NCBI GenBank assembly: GCA_002401855.1
Contig: NVUH01000003.1
Coordinates: 1 to 64,000, forward strand
Length of the DNA stretch: 64,000 bases
Reading direction: 5' to 3'
DNA from: Hyphomicrobiales bacterium
GTDB lineage: Bacteria > Pseudomonadota > Alphaproteobacteria > Rhizobiales > OSC116
The notes under the pieces are model-generated. The model saw only the letters and a list, made by a program, of their open reading frames with translations, made no database searches and was not told the origin of the DNA. A program made the position numbers and the translations under genes. Shown here piece by piece: positions 10,535 to 20,862 of this stretch (the first letter of the stretch is position 1; the number at the start of each line of letters is the position of its first letter).

Positions 10535-10810
10535 ATGTCAATCGTCACAATCATCGCTGTATTCTTCGTGGTCTGGTGGATCACCTTTGTCGCCCTCGCC
10601 AATATGGGCGTCAAAACCCAAGCCGAAGCAGGCGAAATCGTCCCAGGCACCCCAGCAGGCGCCCCGCACAAAACCCGCATTGGCCGCAATGTATTATGGA
10701 CAACCCTAGTCTCAGCCATCATCGTCGCCTTCATCTATTGGGTCATCACCTATAGCGGCCTTACGCTAGATGATTATCCCTTCATGCCAGATTTTAAAGA
10801 CTATAAATAA
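10535..10810 (+). CDS. DUF1467 family small membrane protein
   Basis: A 91-residue protein with two membrane helices: residues about 4-24 and about 50-70. The central WWITFVALANMGVKTQAEAG and the segment with GAPHKTRIGRNVLWTT fit DUF1467, a family largely restricted to Alphaproteobacteria and often encoded between mce and proS, as here. The stop overlaps the ychJ start (TAATG), suggesting a mce-DUF1467-ychJ transcript. No function is established for the family. Confidence 0.88.
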   Translation: MSIVTIIAVFFVVWWITFVALANMGVKTQAEAGEIVPGTPAGAPHKTRIGRNVLWTTLVSAIIVAFIYWVITYSGLTLDDYPFMPDFKDYK

Positions 10811-11214
10811 TGGCAGATGATCAATGCCCCTGCGGCTCAAACCGAAAATTCGCCCAATGCTGCAATCGCTATATCTCAGGCGATAAATCCGCCCCAATCG
10901 CCGAAGCCCTAATGCGCAGCCGTTATACCGCCTATACTTTAGGCAATGTAGATTACATCCTAGCCACATGGGCAGAAGAAGCCCGAAAAGCCATCAACCC
11001 CGCCGACATAGTAAAACGCTGCAAACAAACCGAATATCTCAACCTAAAAATCATCAGCAAAGTCGGCGGTACGCGCAAACACACGCAAGGCCAAGTCGAA
11101 TTTGCCGCTACGTTCAAATCCCTAGGCAAACACCAAACCCATCACGAGATTAGCAATTTCATCAAGCAAAACGAAAAATGGTATTATGTCGATGGCGAAG
11201 TCAACATCATCTAA
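10810..11214 (+). CDS. ychJ: YchJ family protein with SEC-C zinc motif
   Basis: A 134-residue protein with an N-terminal SEC-C-type zinc knuckle (CPCGSNRKFAQCC, residues 5-17) followed by the YchJ middle domain (EALMRSRYTAYTLGNVDYI) and an NTF2-like remainder ending in WYYVDGEV. Family length is about 130-160 residues, so it is complete. The start overlaps the DUF1467 stop. Its stop abuts the stop of the convergent leucine-rich-repeat gene. The molecular role of YchJ proteins is not established; zinc binding is predicted from the cysteines. Confidence 0.88.
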   Translation: MADDQCPCGSNRKFAQCCNRYISGDKSAPIAEALMRSRYTAYTLGNVDYILATWAEEARKAINPADIVKRCKQTEYLNLKIISKVGGTRKHTQGQVEFAATFKSLGKHQTHHEISNFIKQNEKWYYVDGEVNII

Positions 11215-11979
11215 TCAATAAGCTATCACCCGCACCCCACGCGCTAGCAGCTGGTCAAAAATCACCTTGTCAGCTGTCACCCGCTCCATCTCATGCCATA
11301 ATATTTTTAAGTTTGGCAATTCCAAAACAAAGCCCAAATCAGCAACCTCACTATAGCCAATATTCAGTTCCTCAAGTGGGGCCAATTGCCCAATAATTTC
11401 AACATCATCAACCACCATATGCGAGATGCTCAATTCCTTAAGCTTAGGCAGTTTCAGCAATACCGAAATATCGGTAATCTCATTAAATGAAATATCCAAC
11501 ACCTCAAGCTGAGTCAAGTTTTCCAAAGCCGAAATATCAACAATATCATTGGCCGAAATATCCAGCGCAGTCAATCCGCTCAACTTCGCCAAATCATCAA
11601 TCTCACTAATCCTATTTTGCCGCAAGTTCAGACTTTTCAACCCCAACATGTCAGCAAGCGGGCTTATGTCTTTCACATAATTTGCGCGTATTTCAACATG
11701 CTCAAGCCGCGGCAGGTTTTTCAAAATCGATAAATCCAATATCTGCGTATAGGACAACGAAACCCGCTTTAACTCGCTCAAGCCGGTAATGTCTTGGGGT
11801 ATATCTTCAAGCCCATAAATCTCGTTCAAATTCAAAACATCAGCACCGCTGCTCGCCACCATCTCAATGCGTTTCACCGCACTGGCGTAATCACTTTTCG
11901 CGTCAGCCAAAGCTGTTCCCAAAAACACAATGCCAGTAAAGATCACCGCACGCGCCAAGTTCTTTAATATATGCATCAT
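11215..11979 (-). CDS. Secreted leucine-rich-repeat protein
   Basis: A 254-residue product with an N-terminal signal peptide (HILKNLARAVIFTGIVFLGTALADA) and then about seven to eight 22-residue leucine-rich repeats of the SDS22/internalin type (pattern L-x-x-L-x-x-L-x-I-x-x-N-x-I-x-D-I). Such repeats form a curved solenoid used for protein binding. The start is set by GGGAGGG directly before two adjacent ATGs; I took the first. The gene stands alone on the minus strand, tail-to-tail with ychJ and head-to-head with proS. No anchor or enzymatic domain is seen; the partner is unknown. Confidence 0.82.
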   Translation of the reverse strand: MMHILKNLARAVIFTGIVFLGTALADAKSDYASAVKRIEMVASSGADVLNLNEIYGLEDIPQDITGLSELKRVSLSYTQILDLSILKNLPRLEHVEIRANYVKDISPLADMLGLKSLNLRQNRISEIDDLAKLSGLTALDISANDIVDISALENLTQLEVLDISFNEITDISVLLKLPKLKELSISHMVVDDVEIIGQLAPLEELNIGYSEVADLGFVLELPNLKILWHEMERVTADKVIFDQLLARGVRVIAY

Positions 11980-12205
11980 AAAACCCTCCCAACAATAACC
12001 TAACATAAATGCCCATATATCCAAAAACACATAATCTTGATTTGCCCCGCTATAACCACCATCTTATCGCCATAATTTCGCGCAAGACTTCAGAACCACT
12101 TCACTTTTTTCGCCATTTGGGGGCTTTTCAAATTTGCCGCTTCACATTATTAAATATTGCAGCTACACATGGGTTAACAAAGCCAATCATTAAAGAGAGT
12201 CAGTC

Positions 12206-13525
12206 ATGCGTCTATCCGAATATTTTCTGCCAGTTTCAAAAGAAAACCCCAGAGAAGCCGAGATTGTCTCTCATCGACTTATGTTACGCGCAGGCATGAT
12301 CAGCCAAATGTCATCAGGCATTTTCGCGTGGCTCCCTCTAGGCCTACGCGTCCTAGATAAAATCGCCAACATCGTGCGCGAAGAGCAAAACCGCGCAGGC
12401 GCAGTAGAACTCCTCATGCCAACCCTACAATCCGCCGATCTTTGGAAAAAGTCTGGCCGCTACGATGCTTACGGCAAAGAAATGCTCCGCATTAAAGACC
12501 GCCACGATCGCGAAATGCTCTACGGCCCAACCAACGAAGAAATGGTCACCCAAATCGCCGCAGCAGGCCTTAAATCCTACAAAGACCTACCGCTCAATCT
12601 CTACCACATCCAATGGAAATTCCGCGACGAAGTCCGCCCCCGTTTCGGCGTCATGCGCGGTCGCGAATTCCTCATGAAAGATGCCTATAGCTTCGATCTA
12701 ACCGAAGAAGAAGGCATGAAATCATTCAACCGCATGTTCGTAGCTTACCTGCGCACCTACAAACGCATGGGCTTAACTGCAATCCCAATGCGCGCCGAAA
12801 CAGGCCCCATCGGCGGCGAAGCTTCTTATGAATTCATAGTCCTAGCCAAAACAGGCGAAAGCGAAGTCTATTGCCACAGCGACTATCTAGAAATGGAAAC
12901 CCCACCCGAAGATGTCGATTACAAAGCCGATCTAACCCCCATCATCGAACAATGGACAAGCAAATACGCCGCCACAGAAGATGTGCATGATGCAGCAGAA
13001 TTCGCCAAAGTCCCAGATGATAAAAAAATCACCGCCCGCGGCATCGAAGTCGGCCAAGTCTTCTTCTTTGGCACAAAATATTCAGAACCAATGGATGCCT
13101 ATGTACAAGGCCCCGATGGCAAAAAAGTCTTCCTACAATCAGGCTCCTACGGCGTCGGCGTATCACGCCTACTAGGCGCAATAATCGAAGCCTGTCACGA
13201 TGATGACGGCATCATCTGGCCAAAAGAAGTCGCCCCATTCTATGTCGGCCTCATCAACCTAAAATCAGGCGATGAAGCTTGTGATGCAGCCTGCGAAAGC
13301 CTCTACGAAGAACTATCCGATGCAGGCATCGAAGTCCTATATGACGACACCAGCGAGCGGGCAGGCGGCAAATTCGGCCGTATGGATTTAATCGGCCTCC
13401 CATGGCAGCTAGTAGTCGGCCCCCGTGGCCTAAAAGATGGCACAGTAGAGCTTAAAAACCGCGCAACAGGCGAAAAACTAAGCCTGTCTACCGAAGCTGC
13501 CATCACCAAAATCTGCACAGAATAG
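12206..13525 (+). CDS. proS: Prolyl-tRNA synthetase (short alphaproteobacterial type)
   Basis: Charges tRNA-Pro. At 439 residues it is the short bacterial form lacking the large INS editing insertion, as expected in Alphaproteobacteria. Class II motifs are visible: the motif 2 region ([19 protein letters not shown]) followed by MKDAYSFD, and the motif 3 region ([13 protein letters not shown]). The C-terminal anticodon-binding domain includes [24 protein letters not shown] ribosome site precedes the ATG. lolC follows after 21 bases, the conserved order proS-lolC-lolD-dnaE. Confidence 0.96.
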   Translation: MRLSEYFLPVSKENPREAEIVSHRLMLRAGMISQMSSGIFAWLPLGLRVLDKIANIVREEQNRAGAVELLMPTLQSADLWKKSGRYDAYGKEMLRIKDRHDREMLYGPTNEEMVTQIAAAGLKSYKDLPLNLYHIQWKFRDEVRPRFGVMRGREFLMKDAYSFDLTEEEGMKSFNRMFVAYLRTYKRMGLTAIPMRAETGPIGGEASYEFIVLAKTGESEVYCHSDYLEMETPPEDVDYKADLTPIIEQWTSKYAATEDVHDAAEFAKVPDDKKITARGIEVGQVFFFGTKYSEPMDAYVQGPDGKKVFLQSGSYGVGVSRLLGAIIEACHDDDGIIWPKEVAPFYVGLINLKSGDEACDAACESLYEELSDAGIEVLYDDTSERAGGKFGRMDLIGLPWQLVVGPRGLKDGTVELKNRATGEKLSLSTEAAITKICTE

Positions 13526-13546
13526 ACGAGAACGGACAATATATAT

Positions 13547-14827
13547 ATGACCATTAAAAAAGGCCAAAACAAACCATTCGGAACTTTCGAGCGCGTTTTG
13601 GCATTTCGTTATATCAAAGGCAAAAAACGCGATGGCTTCATCTCAGTCATCTCAGGTTTTTCTTTCCTAGGCATCATGCTAGGCGTCGCCACTCTCATCA
13701 TAGTTATGTCAGTCATGAACGGCTTTCGCGAGGAGCTTACCTCCAAAATCCTCGGCATGAATGGTCACATCATCCTCACAGGCCGCGGCAATGACTTGCC
13801 CGAATTCGATCAAATCGCCAATTTCGTCCGCTCCATAGAAGGCGTCACCAACGCCGCCCCCGTGGTCGATGGCCAAGTCCTAGGTTCAGGCCGTTCCGAA
13901 AATAGCGGCGTCTACGTCCGCGGCATGCGCGAAAACGACATCCGCGATTTCCCATTAATTGCCGAAAAAATCGTCTACGGCACATTAGATGGCTTCGATA
14001 ATGCCGACCGCATCGCCATTGGTAGCCGCATGGCATCCAAGTTCGGCGTCAATGTCGGCGATGCCGTCAGCCTCATCTCACCCAATGGCTCAGTCACCCC
14101 ATTTGGCACATCACCTCGCCAAAAAGATTACATTGTCGCCGCCATTTTCGAGGTCGGCGAAAGCCGTTTCGACAGCCAAATCGTGCTCATGCCATTCCTC
14201 GAAGCTCAGCTCTATTTCAACAAAGAAAACAACGCCTCCGCAGTCGAAATCATGACCGAAGACCCTGATGACATGGTTTACATTAAAAGCGAAATCATCC
14301 GCCTAGCCCAAGCCAATGAATTAGACCTATATATGGTAGATTGGCAACAAAGCAACGGCGCTCTATTTAGCGCACTTCGAGTAGAACGTAACGTCATGTT
14401 CCTCATCCTCATGCTCATCATCATCATCGCCTCGTTCAACATCATTTCAGGCATGATCATGCTGGTCAAAGACAAAACCCACGACATCGCCATCCTGCGC
14501 ACCATGGGGGCAGGGCGCGGCACAATACAACGTGTATTCTTCATGACAGGCGGCCTCATCGGCATCACAGGCACATTGTTCGGCTTCCTGCTCGGCGTGC
14601 TAGTCTGCGCCAATATCGAAAGCATCCGCCAATTCGTATCCGCCCTAACCGACACGGCACTCTTCTCACCAGAGCTTTATTTCCTGTCCGAATTACCCGC
14701 AAAAATGGAAACCGCCGAAATCACCACAATTGTGGTGGCGTCACTTATTTTGTCGCTATTGGCCACCCTATATCCATCCTACCGCGCCGCAAAAACCGAC
14801 CCCGTCAAAGCCCTAAGGTTCGAATAA
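13547..14827 (+). CDS. lolC: Lipoprotein-releasing ABC transporter permease LolC/LolE
   Basis: Inner-membrane permease of the Lol system, which extracts outer-membrane lipoproteins for transfer to LolA. The 426-residue protein has the family architecture: one N-terminal helix (SFLGIMLGVATLIIVMSVMNGF), a large periplasmic domain, then three helices near the C-terminus and a final YPSYRAAKTDPVKALRFE motif. One permease gene is present, as usual in Alphaproteobacteria where a single LolC/E-like protein probably forms a homodimer. lolD follows after three bases. Confidence 0.93.
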   Translation: MTIKKGQNKPFGTFERVLAFRYIKGKKRDGFISVISGFSFLGIMLGVATLIIVMSVMNGFREELTSKILGMNGHIILTGRGNDLPEFDQIANFVRSIEGVTNAAPVVDGQVLGSGRSENSGVYVRGMRENDIRDFPLIAEKIVYGTLDGFDNADRIAIGSRMASKFGVNVGDAVSLISPNGSVTPFGTSPRQKDYIVAAIFEVGESRFDSQIVLMPFLEAQLYFNKENNASAVEIMTEDPDDMVYIKSEIIRLAQANELDLYMVDWQQSNGALFSALRVERNVMFLILMLIIIIASFNIISGMIMLVKDKTHDIAILRTMGAGRGTIQRVFFMTGGLIGITGTLFGFLLGVLVCANIESIRQFVSALTDTALFSPELYFLSELPAKMETAEITTIVVASLILSLLATLYPSYRAAKTDPVKALRFE

Positions 14828-14830
14828 TTC

Positions 14831-15514
<684 letters not shown>

Positions 15515-15580
15515 CCCACAACTCAACCCATTGATAAAAAACATAAAAATGATAAACACTCACAGCTTATACATTAATGA

Positions 15581-15609
15581 TTGACAAAAGAACAAATCAT
15601 GAACATTAT
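15581..15609 (+). promoter_or_regulatory. Promoter candidate for the 38-residue ORF
   Basis: A perfect -35 hexamer TTGACA (15581-15586) is followed after 17 bases by CATTAT (15604-15609), a four-of-six match to the -10 consensus. The expected transcript start is about 30-35 bases before the small ORF at 15648. This is a sequence match only. Confidence 0.55.
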
Positions 15610-15647
15610 AAGCACAGAATTCAAAAATTATAAATAAGGATTTAGTT

Positions 15648-15764
15648 ATGAGTGATGTTTCTGTTTTAGATTACGCCAAAGATATTTTAGGTTTCCTATT
15701 AATCGGCGCCACCATTTGGGGCATATCACTGCTCAGTAGCGGCACATTATTTACCCTCGTATAA
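15648..15764 (+). CDS. Small membrane protein, 38 residues, unknown
   Basis: An ORF too short for usual gene calling. It encodes 38 residues: a polar start MSDVSVLDYAKDI, a hydrophobic stretch LGFLLIGATIWGISLL that could be one membrane helix, and a short tail SSGTLFTLV. AAGGA lies seven bases before the ATG, and a TTGACA promoter candidate lies further upstream. No family is recognised. It fills most of the gap between lolD and dnaE. A single-span small membrane protein is inferred from hydrophobicity; whether it is expressed and conserved is untested. Confidence 0.6.
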   Translation: MSDVSVLDYAKDILGFLLIGATIWGISLLSSGTLFTLV

Positions 15765-15804
15765 TTTCCCGATAATTCTTGTCCTCATCACATTTAGCGC
15801 CTAG

Positions 15805-15810
15805 TATAAT
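15805..15810 (+). promoter_or_regulatory. dnaE: Possible -10 element for dnaE
   Basis: An exact TATAAT lies 32 bases before the dnaE ATG. The best upstream partner is TTGTCC at 15779-15784, but the 20-base spacing is long, so this is a weak promoter call. Confidence 0.3.
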
Positions 15811-15841
15811 TTCATCCAAATTATAACCATGCGACAAAAAA

Positions 15842-18800
15842 ATGAGCCAACAACCAAAGCAAAATAGCAGCCCAACATTTGTCCACCTGCGCACCCACTC
15901 AGCCTATTCATTGCTCGAAGGCGCGCTACCAGTCGAAAAAATCATCAAACTAGCAAACGATGATCACTCCCCCGCAGTCGCCATAACTGATTCGGGCAAT
16001 CTATTCGGCGCTCTAGAGTTCTCCGAAAAATCAGTAAAATCCTCAGTCCAACCCATCACCGCCGTCACTCTTACGGTAAAATTAGATGATGGCACCTACG
16101 CCCCAAGCTTAGCCTCCTCACAACGCCACAAAGAAATCCCTTCCATAGCCCTGTTCGCCCAAAATGAAACGGGCTACCAAAACCTAATGGCCCTAGTCAG
16201 CAAGTCATTTCTAGAAACCCCCGACAACGAAACCCCACACATTCCCCTAGAAACCCTAGCCAAACATACCGATGGCCTCATCGCACTTTCAGGCGGCCCC
16301 TCAGGCCCCCTCAACAAAGCCCTATACGAAGAAAATCCCGACCGCGCCCAAGCCTTCTTCGACACATTAAATAAATTATACCCCAATCGCTTCTACATAG
16401 AACTCCAACGCCACAACATGCCCGAGGAAAACAAAGTAGAATCCGCATTGGTAAAACTAGCCTACGACAACAACATCCCCCTAGTTGCCACCAATGAATG
16501 CTTCTTCCAAAAACCCGAAGATTACAAAGCCCATGATGCCCTAATCTGCATCGCCCAAAGTACAGTCGTTGGCGCAGATGACCGCCTGCGCATGACCCCA
16601 GAGCATTATTTCAAAACCTCAAAACAAATGATCGCCCTGTTTGACGATCTCCCCGAGGCCATCGAAAACACCCTAGAGATCGCCCAACGCTGCCATTTCC
16701 GCCCCCACACGCGCGACCCAATCCTGCCCAACTTCACCGGCTCCAGCGGCAAAGACGCCCTAAAAGCCGAGGCAGATGCCCTAACCAAAGACGCCATAGC
16801 AGGCCTAAAAGCCCGCCTCGCATTCCACGGCCCCGCCGAAGGCTATACCGAAAAAAATTATCACGACCGCCTAGAATTCGAGCTAGGCATCATCAACGAC
16901 ATGAAATTCCCAGGCTATTTCCTCATCGTATCAGATTTCATAAAATGGGCAAAAGATCACCACATCCCAGTCGGCCCAGGCCGTGGTTCAGGCGCTGGCT
17001 CATTAGTCGCCTATTCCCTCACCATCACCGATCTCGACCCCCTCATGTGGGGCTTACTGTTCGAACGTTTCCTAAACCCCGAACGTATCTCAATGCCCGA
17101 TTTCGATATTGATTTCTGCCAAGACCGCCGCGAAGAAGTCATCACCTACGTACAAAAAAAATACGGCTTCGACCAAGTGGCACAAATCATCACCTTCGGT
17201 AAATTACAAGCCCGCGCGGTGCTGCGCGATGTCGGCCGCGTGCTGCAAATGCCTTACGGCCAAGTCGACCGCTTGTGCAAATTAGTCCCCAACACCCCCG
17301 GCAGCGCCATGACTTTGCCCGAAGCCATAGCCGCCGAACCCAAATTACGCGAGGAACGCGACAGCGAAGAAATAGTCGCCGAACTACTAGAAATCGGCCA
17401 AAGCCTAGAAGGCCTCTACCGCCATGCCTCCACCCATGCCGCTGGCGTCGTAATCGGCGATCGCCCCCTCAGCCAACTCGTCCCTCTCTACCGCGACCCC
17501 CGCTCAGAAATGCCCGTCACCCAATTCAATATGAAATGGGTCGAACCCGCAGGCCTTGTAAAATTCGATTTTCTAGGCCTAAAAACCCTAACAGTCCTAG
17601 AAACCGCTCTCAAATTCCTAAAAAACCGCGACATCCATGTCGATCTCGCCGCCATCCCAATAGATGACAAACCGTCCTACGACCTCATGGCACGCGGTCA
17701 AACCATCGGCGTCTTCCAATTGGAGAGTTCAGGCATGCGCGACATGCTACGCGGCCTAAAACCCGATAGGTTCGAAGACATCATCGCCATGGTCTCGCTC
17801 TACCGCCCAGGCCCGATGGACAATATCCCCACCTACATAGCCTGCAAACACGGCCGCCAAGACCCAGATTACCTACATCCAAAATTAGAAGAAGTGCTCA
17901 AAGAAACCCACGGCGTCATCATCTACCAAGAACAAGTGATGAAAATCGCCCAAGTGCTAAGCGGCTATTCATTAGGCGCCGCCGACCTTCTCCGCCGCGC
18001 CATGGGTAAAAAAGACCAAGCCGAAATGGATCGTCAGCGTATCATTTTCAACAAAGGCGCAGTCGCCAACGGCGTCGATAAAAGCCGCTCCAATTATATC
18101 TTCGACCTAGTCAATAAATTCGCAGGCTACGGTTTTAACAAATCCCATGCAGCAGCTTACGCCTTGGTCGCCTATCAAACTGCCTACCTAAAAGCCAATT
18201 ACCCCGTAGAATTTATGGCAGCATTAATGACGCTCGATATGGGCAACATTGATAAATTACAACTGTTCAAACAAGAGTGCGAGCAAATGGGCATCGAGGT
18301 TCTGCCGCCAGACATCAACAAATCAGCCGTAGATTTTGTGGTAGAAAACGGCAAAATCCGCTATTCCCTGTCAGCCCTAAAAAATGTTGGCAGCCAAGCC
18401 GTAGAATCCATCGTTGCCGCACGTAAAGAAGTCGGAAAATTCAAAGACATCGCCCATTTCGGCGAGAACCTAAACACCAGACACGTCAACAAACGCGCTA
18501 TAGAAAACATGATCAAAACAGGCGCCTTCGATGCCCTAAACCCCGACCGCGCACAATTGTTTTCAGGCCTAGATTCCATCATGGCCTTCGCCAACAAAAG
18601 CCAAAATGACAAAGAAGTCGGCATGATAGATATGTTCGCCGCCATGGGCGATGACCAATCAACCGCCGAAAAGCTGCCTCTACCAAAAGTCAAAGCATGG
18701 ACAAATATAGAAGTGCTAGAGTTCGAAAAGAAAGCCGCAGGCTTCTACATTTCAGGTCATCCGCTTGATGATTACGCAACTCTGCTCAAACAGATGAACA

Positions 18801-19330
18801 TCATCACATGGGAGCAATTCACCAAAAACATCTTAGCAGGCGGTAAAAAAAGCGCCAAACTCGCCGCCACCATCACCGCTAAGCAAGAAAAACGCTCCAA
18901 AAAAGGCAATAAATTCGCCTTCATCGGCCTGTCCGATGCCAGCGCCCAGTATGAGGCGGTCATGTTTGGCGATGTGTTAGAAAAATACGAAGAACACCTA
19001 GCCGTTGGCACCTTAGTCATTGTTGGCATCGGTGCCGATGTAGATGGCGATCAAATCCGCCCGCGGGTCAACAGCGTCGAACCGCTCGAAAAACAAGCCA
19101 GTAAATCCCTGCAAACCAGCGTAAAAATTTACCTAGAAGGCAAAGAAACCATCGATTTTGTCAAACAACAGCTTAAAAAAGGTGGCAAAGGCGAGGTCAG
19201 CCTAGTCGTCATCAGCGAGAATAAACAATTCGAGGTCGAAATCCTGCTAAAAGACCAATATATCATTTCGTCAGAGCGCATCGCCGCCATAAAATCTTTG
19301 CCGCAAGTGCAAAGCATCATTCAAAATTAG
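15842..19330 (+). CDS. dnaE: DNA polymerase III alpha subunit
   Basis: Catalytic subunit of the replicative polymerase. The 1162-residue protein shows the N-terminal PHP domain (FVHLRTHSAYSLLEGA), the palm motif GPGRGSGAGSLVAYS and the catalytic aspartates in PDFDIDFCQDRR near residue 420. Further motifs are YQEQVMKIAQ, GYGFNKSHAAAYALVAYQ, a helix-hairpin-helix region and a C-terminal OB-fold region. Length matches the DnaE1 family. No strong ribosome site precedes the ATG; another ATG 13 bases upstream is out of frame. The orphan ABC ATPase gene starts ten bases after the stop. Confidence 0.97.
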   Translation: MSQQPKQNSSPTFVHLRTHSAYSLLEGALPVEKIIKLANDDHSPAVAITDSGNLFGALEFSEKSVKSSVQPITAVTLTVKLDDGTYAPSLASSQRHKEIPSIALFAQNETGYQNLMALVSKSFLETPDNETPHIPLETLAKHTDGLIALSGGPSGPLNKALYEENPDRAQAFFDTLNKLYPNRFYIELQRHNMPEENKVESALVKLAYDNNIPLVATNECFFQKPEDYKAHDALICIAQSTVVGADDRLRMTPEHYFKTSKQMIALFDDLPEAIENTLEIAQRCHFRPHTRDPILPNFTGSSGKDALKAEADALTKDAIAGLKARLAFHGPAEGYTEKNYHDRLEFELGIINDMKFPGYFLIVSDFIKWAKDHHIPVGPGRGSGAGSLVAYSLTITDLDPLMWGLLFERFLNPERISMPDFDIDFCQDRREEVITYVQKKYGFDQVAQIITFGKLQARAVLRDVGRVLQMPYGQVDRLCKLVPNTPGSAMTLPEAIAAEPKLREERDSEEIVAELLEIGQSLEGLYRHASTHAAGVVIGDRPLSQLVPLYRDPRSEMPVTQFNMKWVEPAGLVKFDFLGLKTLTVLETALKFLKNRDIHVDLAAIPIDDKPSYDLMARGQTIGVFQLESSGMRDMLRGLKPDRFEDIIAMVSLYRPGPMDNIPTYIACKHGRQDPDYLHPKLEEVLKETHGVIIYQEQVMKIAQVLSGYSLGAADLLRRAMGKKDQAEMDRQRIIFNKGAVANGVDKSRSNYIFDLVNKFAGYGFNKSHAAAYALVAYQTAYLKANYPVEFMAALMTLDMGNIDKLQLFKQECEQMGIEVLPPDINKSAVDFVVENGKIRYSLSALKNVGSQAVESIVAARKEVGKFKDIAHFGENLNTRHVNKRAIENMIKTGAFDALNPDRAQLFSGLDSIMAFANKSQNDKEVGMIDMFAAMGDDQSTAEKLPLPKVKAWTNIEVLEFEKKAAGFYISGHPLDDYATLLKQMNIITWEQFTKNILAGGKKSAKLAATITAKQEKRSKKGNKFAFIGLSDASAQYEAVMFGDVLEKYEEHLAVGTLVIVGIGADVDGDQIRPRVNSVEPLEKQASKSLQTSVKIYLEGKETIDFVKQQLKKGGKGEVSLVVISENKQFEVEILLKDQYIISSERIAAIKSLPQVQSIIQN

Positions 19331-19339
19331 AGCCAGAGC

Positions 19340-20458
19340 ATGTTGCAAAAAAACCAAATAAAATCCAATCATTCAAGCCATGTTTCACTCCACAATATTT
19401 CGCATCAATATGCGGAAAAAATCATCCTTAATGACATTTCGTTCAACATAGAACGTGGCGAGATTATCTGCCTGCTTGGCGCTTCAGGCAGTGGCAAGTC
19501 AACTCTGTTGCGCCTCATCGCAGGGGTCGAAACCCTCGGCGCTGGCAGCATCAGCATCAACGACAAAATTGTAGTCAATGAGGATATATTCATCGCGCCA
19601 GAAAACCGCCAAATTGGCATGGTGTTTCAAGATTATGCCCTGTTTCCACACCTAACAGTCGCCCAAAACATCATGTTTGGCAAAATAAAAAATGGCAAAA
19701 TCACCCGCCAAGATGCCATGCAACAATTAGACTATATCGGCCTTACAGAATATGCTGATAGCTATCCCAATACTTTATCTGGTGGCCAACAACAACGCGT
19801 CGCCTTAGCCCGCACATTGGCCACCAAGCCAGAAATTTTATTGCTCGATGAACCATTTTCAGGGCTAGATTCTCACCTACGGGTCGATCTGCGCGTCGAA
19901 ACTAAAAAACTCATCAAAGCCAATAATATCAGTGCCATATTTGTAACTCATGATGCCGAAGAGGCGCTTTACTTGGCCGATAAAATTATTTTGCTAAATG
20001 ACAGCCAGATCGAACAAATGGGCAGCCCAGATCAGTTGCTAAATCAACCAGCTAGCATTTATGCTGCGCATTATTTGCGCCGTTATAATGAGTTAGATGT
20101 CTCAATCGAAAATGGCATGGTCAAAACCCCATTTGGCGATTTGCAGACCCAACATTTATGCTGTTGCGCACAAACCAATCTGGGTCACAACCACAATCAT
20201 GCCAAATTGCTCATTGCCCAAAATGATATACATTTAGCTTCCTATGATGATCCAGACGAATATGACCACCAAATTAAAGTCAAAATTACCCATATAAATC
20301 ACTATAGTGAATTTTCAGAATTACACCTGCAAGTCAGCAATACCCAGCAGATGCTCATTTTGCGCACCAGCCTACGCGAAAAACAGGTTAAAATTAACGA
20401 TGAGTTTAATGCGCATTTTAACTATAAAAACCTATTCATCTTTGCACAAAACCCGTAA
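19340..20458 (+). CDS. ABC transporter ATP-binding protein, FbpC / spermidine-iron importer type
   Basis: ATPase subunit of the CUT1/FbpC class of importers. In the 372 residues I see Walker A GASGSGKST (47-55), Q-loop VFQDYALFPHLTV, signature LSGGQ (146-150), Walker B LLLDEPFSGLD and H-loop VTHDAEEAL, then a C-terminal TOBE-like regulatory region. That region holds an unusual His/Cys cluster (HLCCCAQTNLGHNHNH, residues 272-287). No permease or binding-protein gene is adjacent, so the partner must be elsewhere. Iron(III) import is a plausible but unproven role; spermidine or thiamine-type import is the alternative. Confidence 0.8.
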   Translation: MLQKNQIKSNHSSHVSLHNISHQYAEKIILNDISFNIERGEIICLLGASGSGKSTLLRLIAGVETLGAGSISINDKIVVNEDIFIAPENRQIGMVFQDYALFPHLTVAQNIMFGKIKNGKITRQDAMQQLDYIGLTEYADSYPNTLSGGQQQRVALARTLATKPEILLLDEPFSGLDSHLRVDLRVETKKLIKANNISAIFVTHDAEEALYLADKIILLNDSQIEQMGSPDQLLNQPASIYAAHYLRRYNELDVSIENGMVKTPFGDLQTQHLCCCAQTNLGHNHNHAKLLIAQNDIHLASYDDPDEYDHQIKVKITHINHYSEFSELHLQVSNTQQMLILRTSLREKQVKINDEFNAHFNYKNLFIFAQNP

Positions 20459-20608
20459 AAACAGGTCGTTAACCAAGGTTATTCCCATATATTTGATGTT
20501 TTGTGGCTAAAATTATATGGTAATCTCAGATCAATGTACTATATTCATTATATGTAAAAGCCAGTAAATTGGCTAAATGTAAAATATTTCTATGTAGGGA
20601 GTTTTGAA

Positions 20609-20839
20609 ATGCCAGGTTGGACACAAATTTTAGTCGTTATCGTACTTGCTTTCCTTTTGTTTGGACGCGGTAAAATATCTGATGTTATGGGCGATTTTGC
20701 AAAAGGCATTAAGAGCTTTAAAAAAGGCATGGCCGATGAAGAAACACCGTCAGCTGATGATGCAAAAACCATCGACCACGACACAGTTTCAGAAAAAGTT
20801 GCCGAGACTTCTGAAACGGTTAAAAAAGCCACAAAATAA
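20609..20839 (+). CDS. tatA: Sec-independent protein translocase subunit TatA
   Basis: Forms the pore-like oligomer of the twin-arginine translocase that exports folded proteins. The 76-residue protein has an N-terminal membrane helix ([14 protein letters not shown]), the hinge [24 protein letters not shown] with its amphipathic helix, and a charged tail. A ribosome site (TAGGGAG) precedes the ATG. It is the first gene of a tatA-tatB-tatC operon, separated from tatB by 23 bases. Confidence 0.96.
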   Translation: MPGWTQILVVIVLAFLLFGRGKISDVMGDFAKGIKSFKKGMADEETPSADDAKTIDHDTVSEKVAETSETVKKATK

Positions 20840-20862
20840 ATCACAACCGTTCAAGGTAAATT

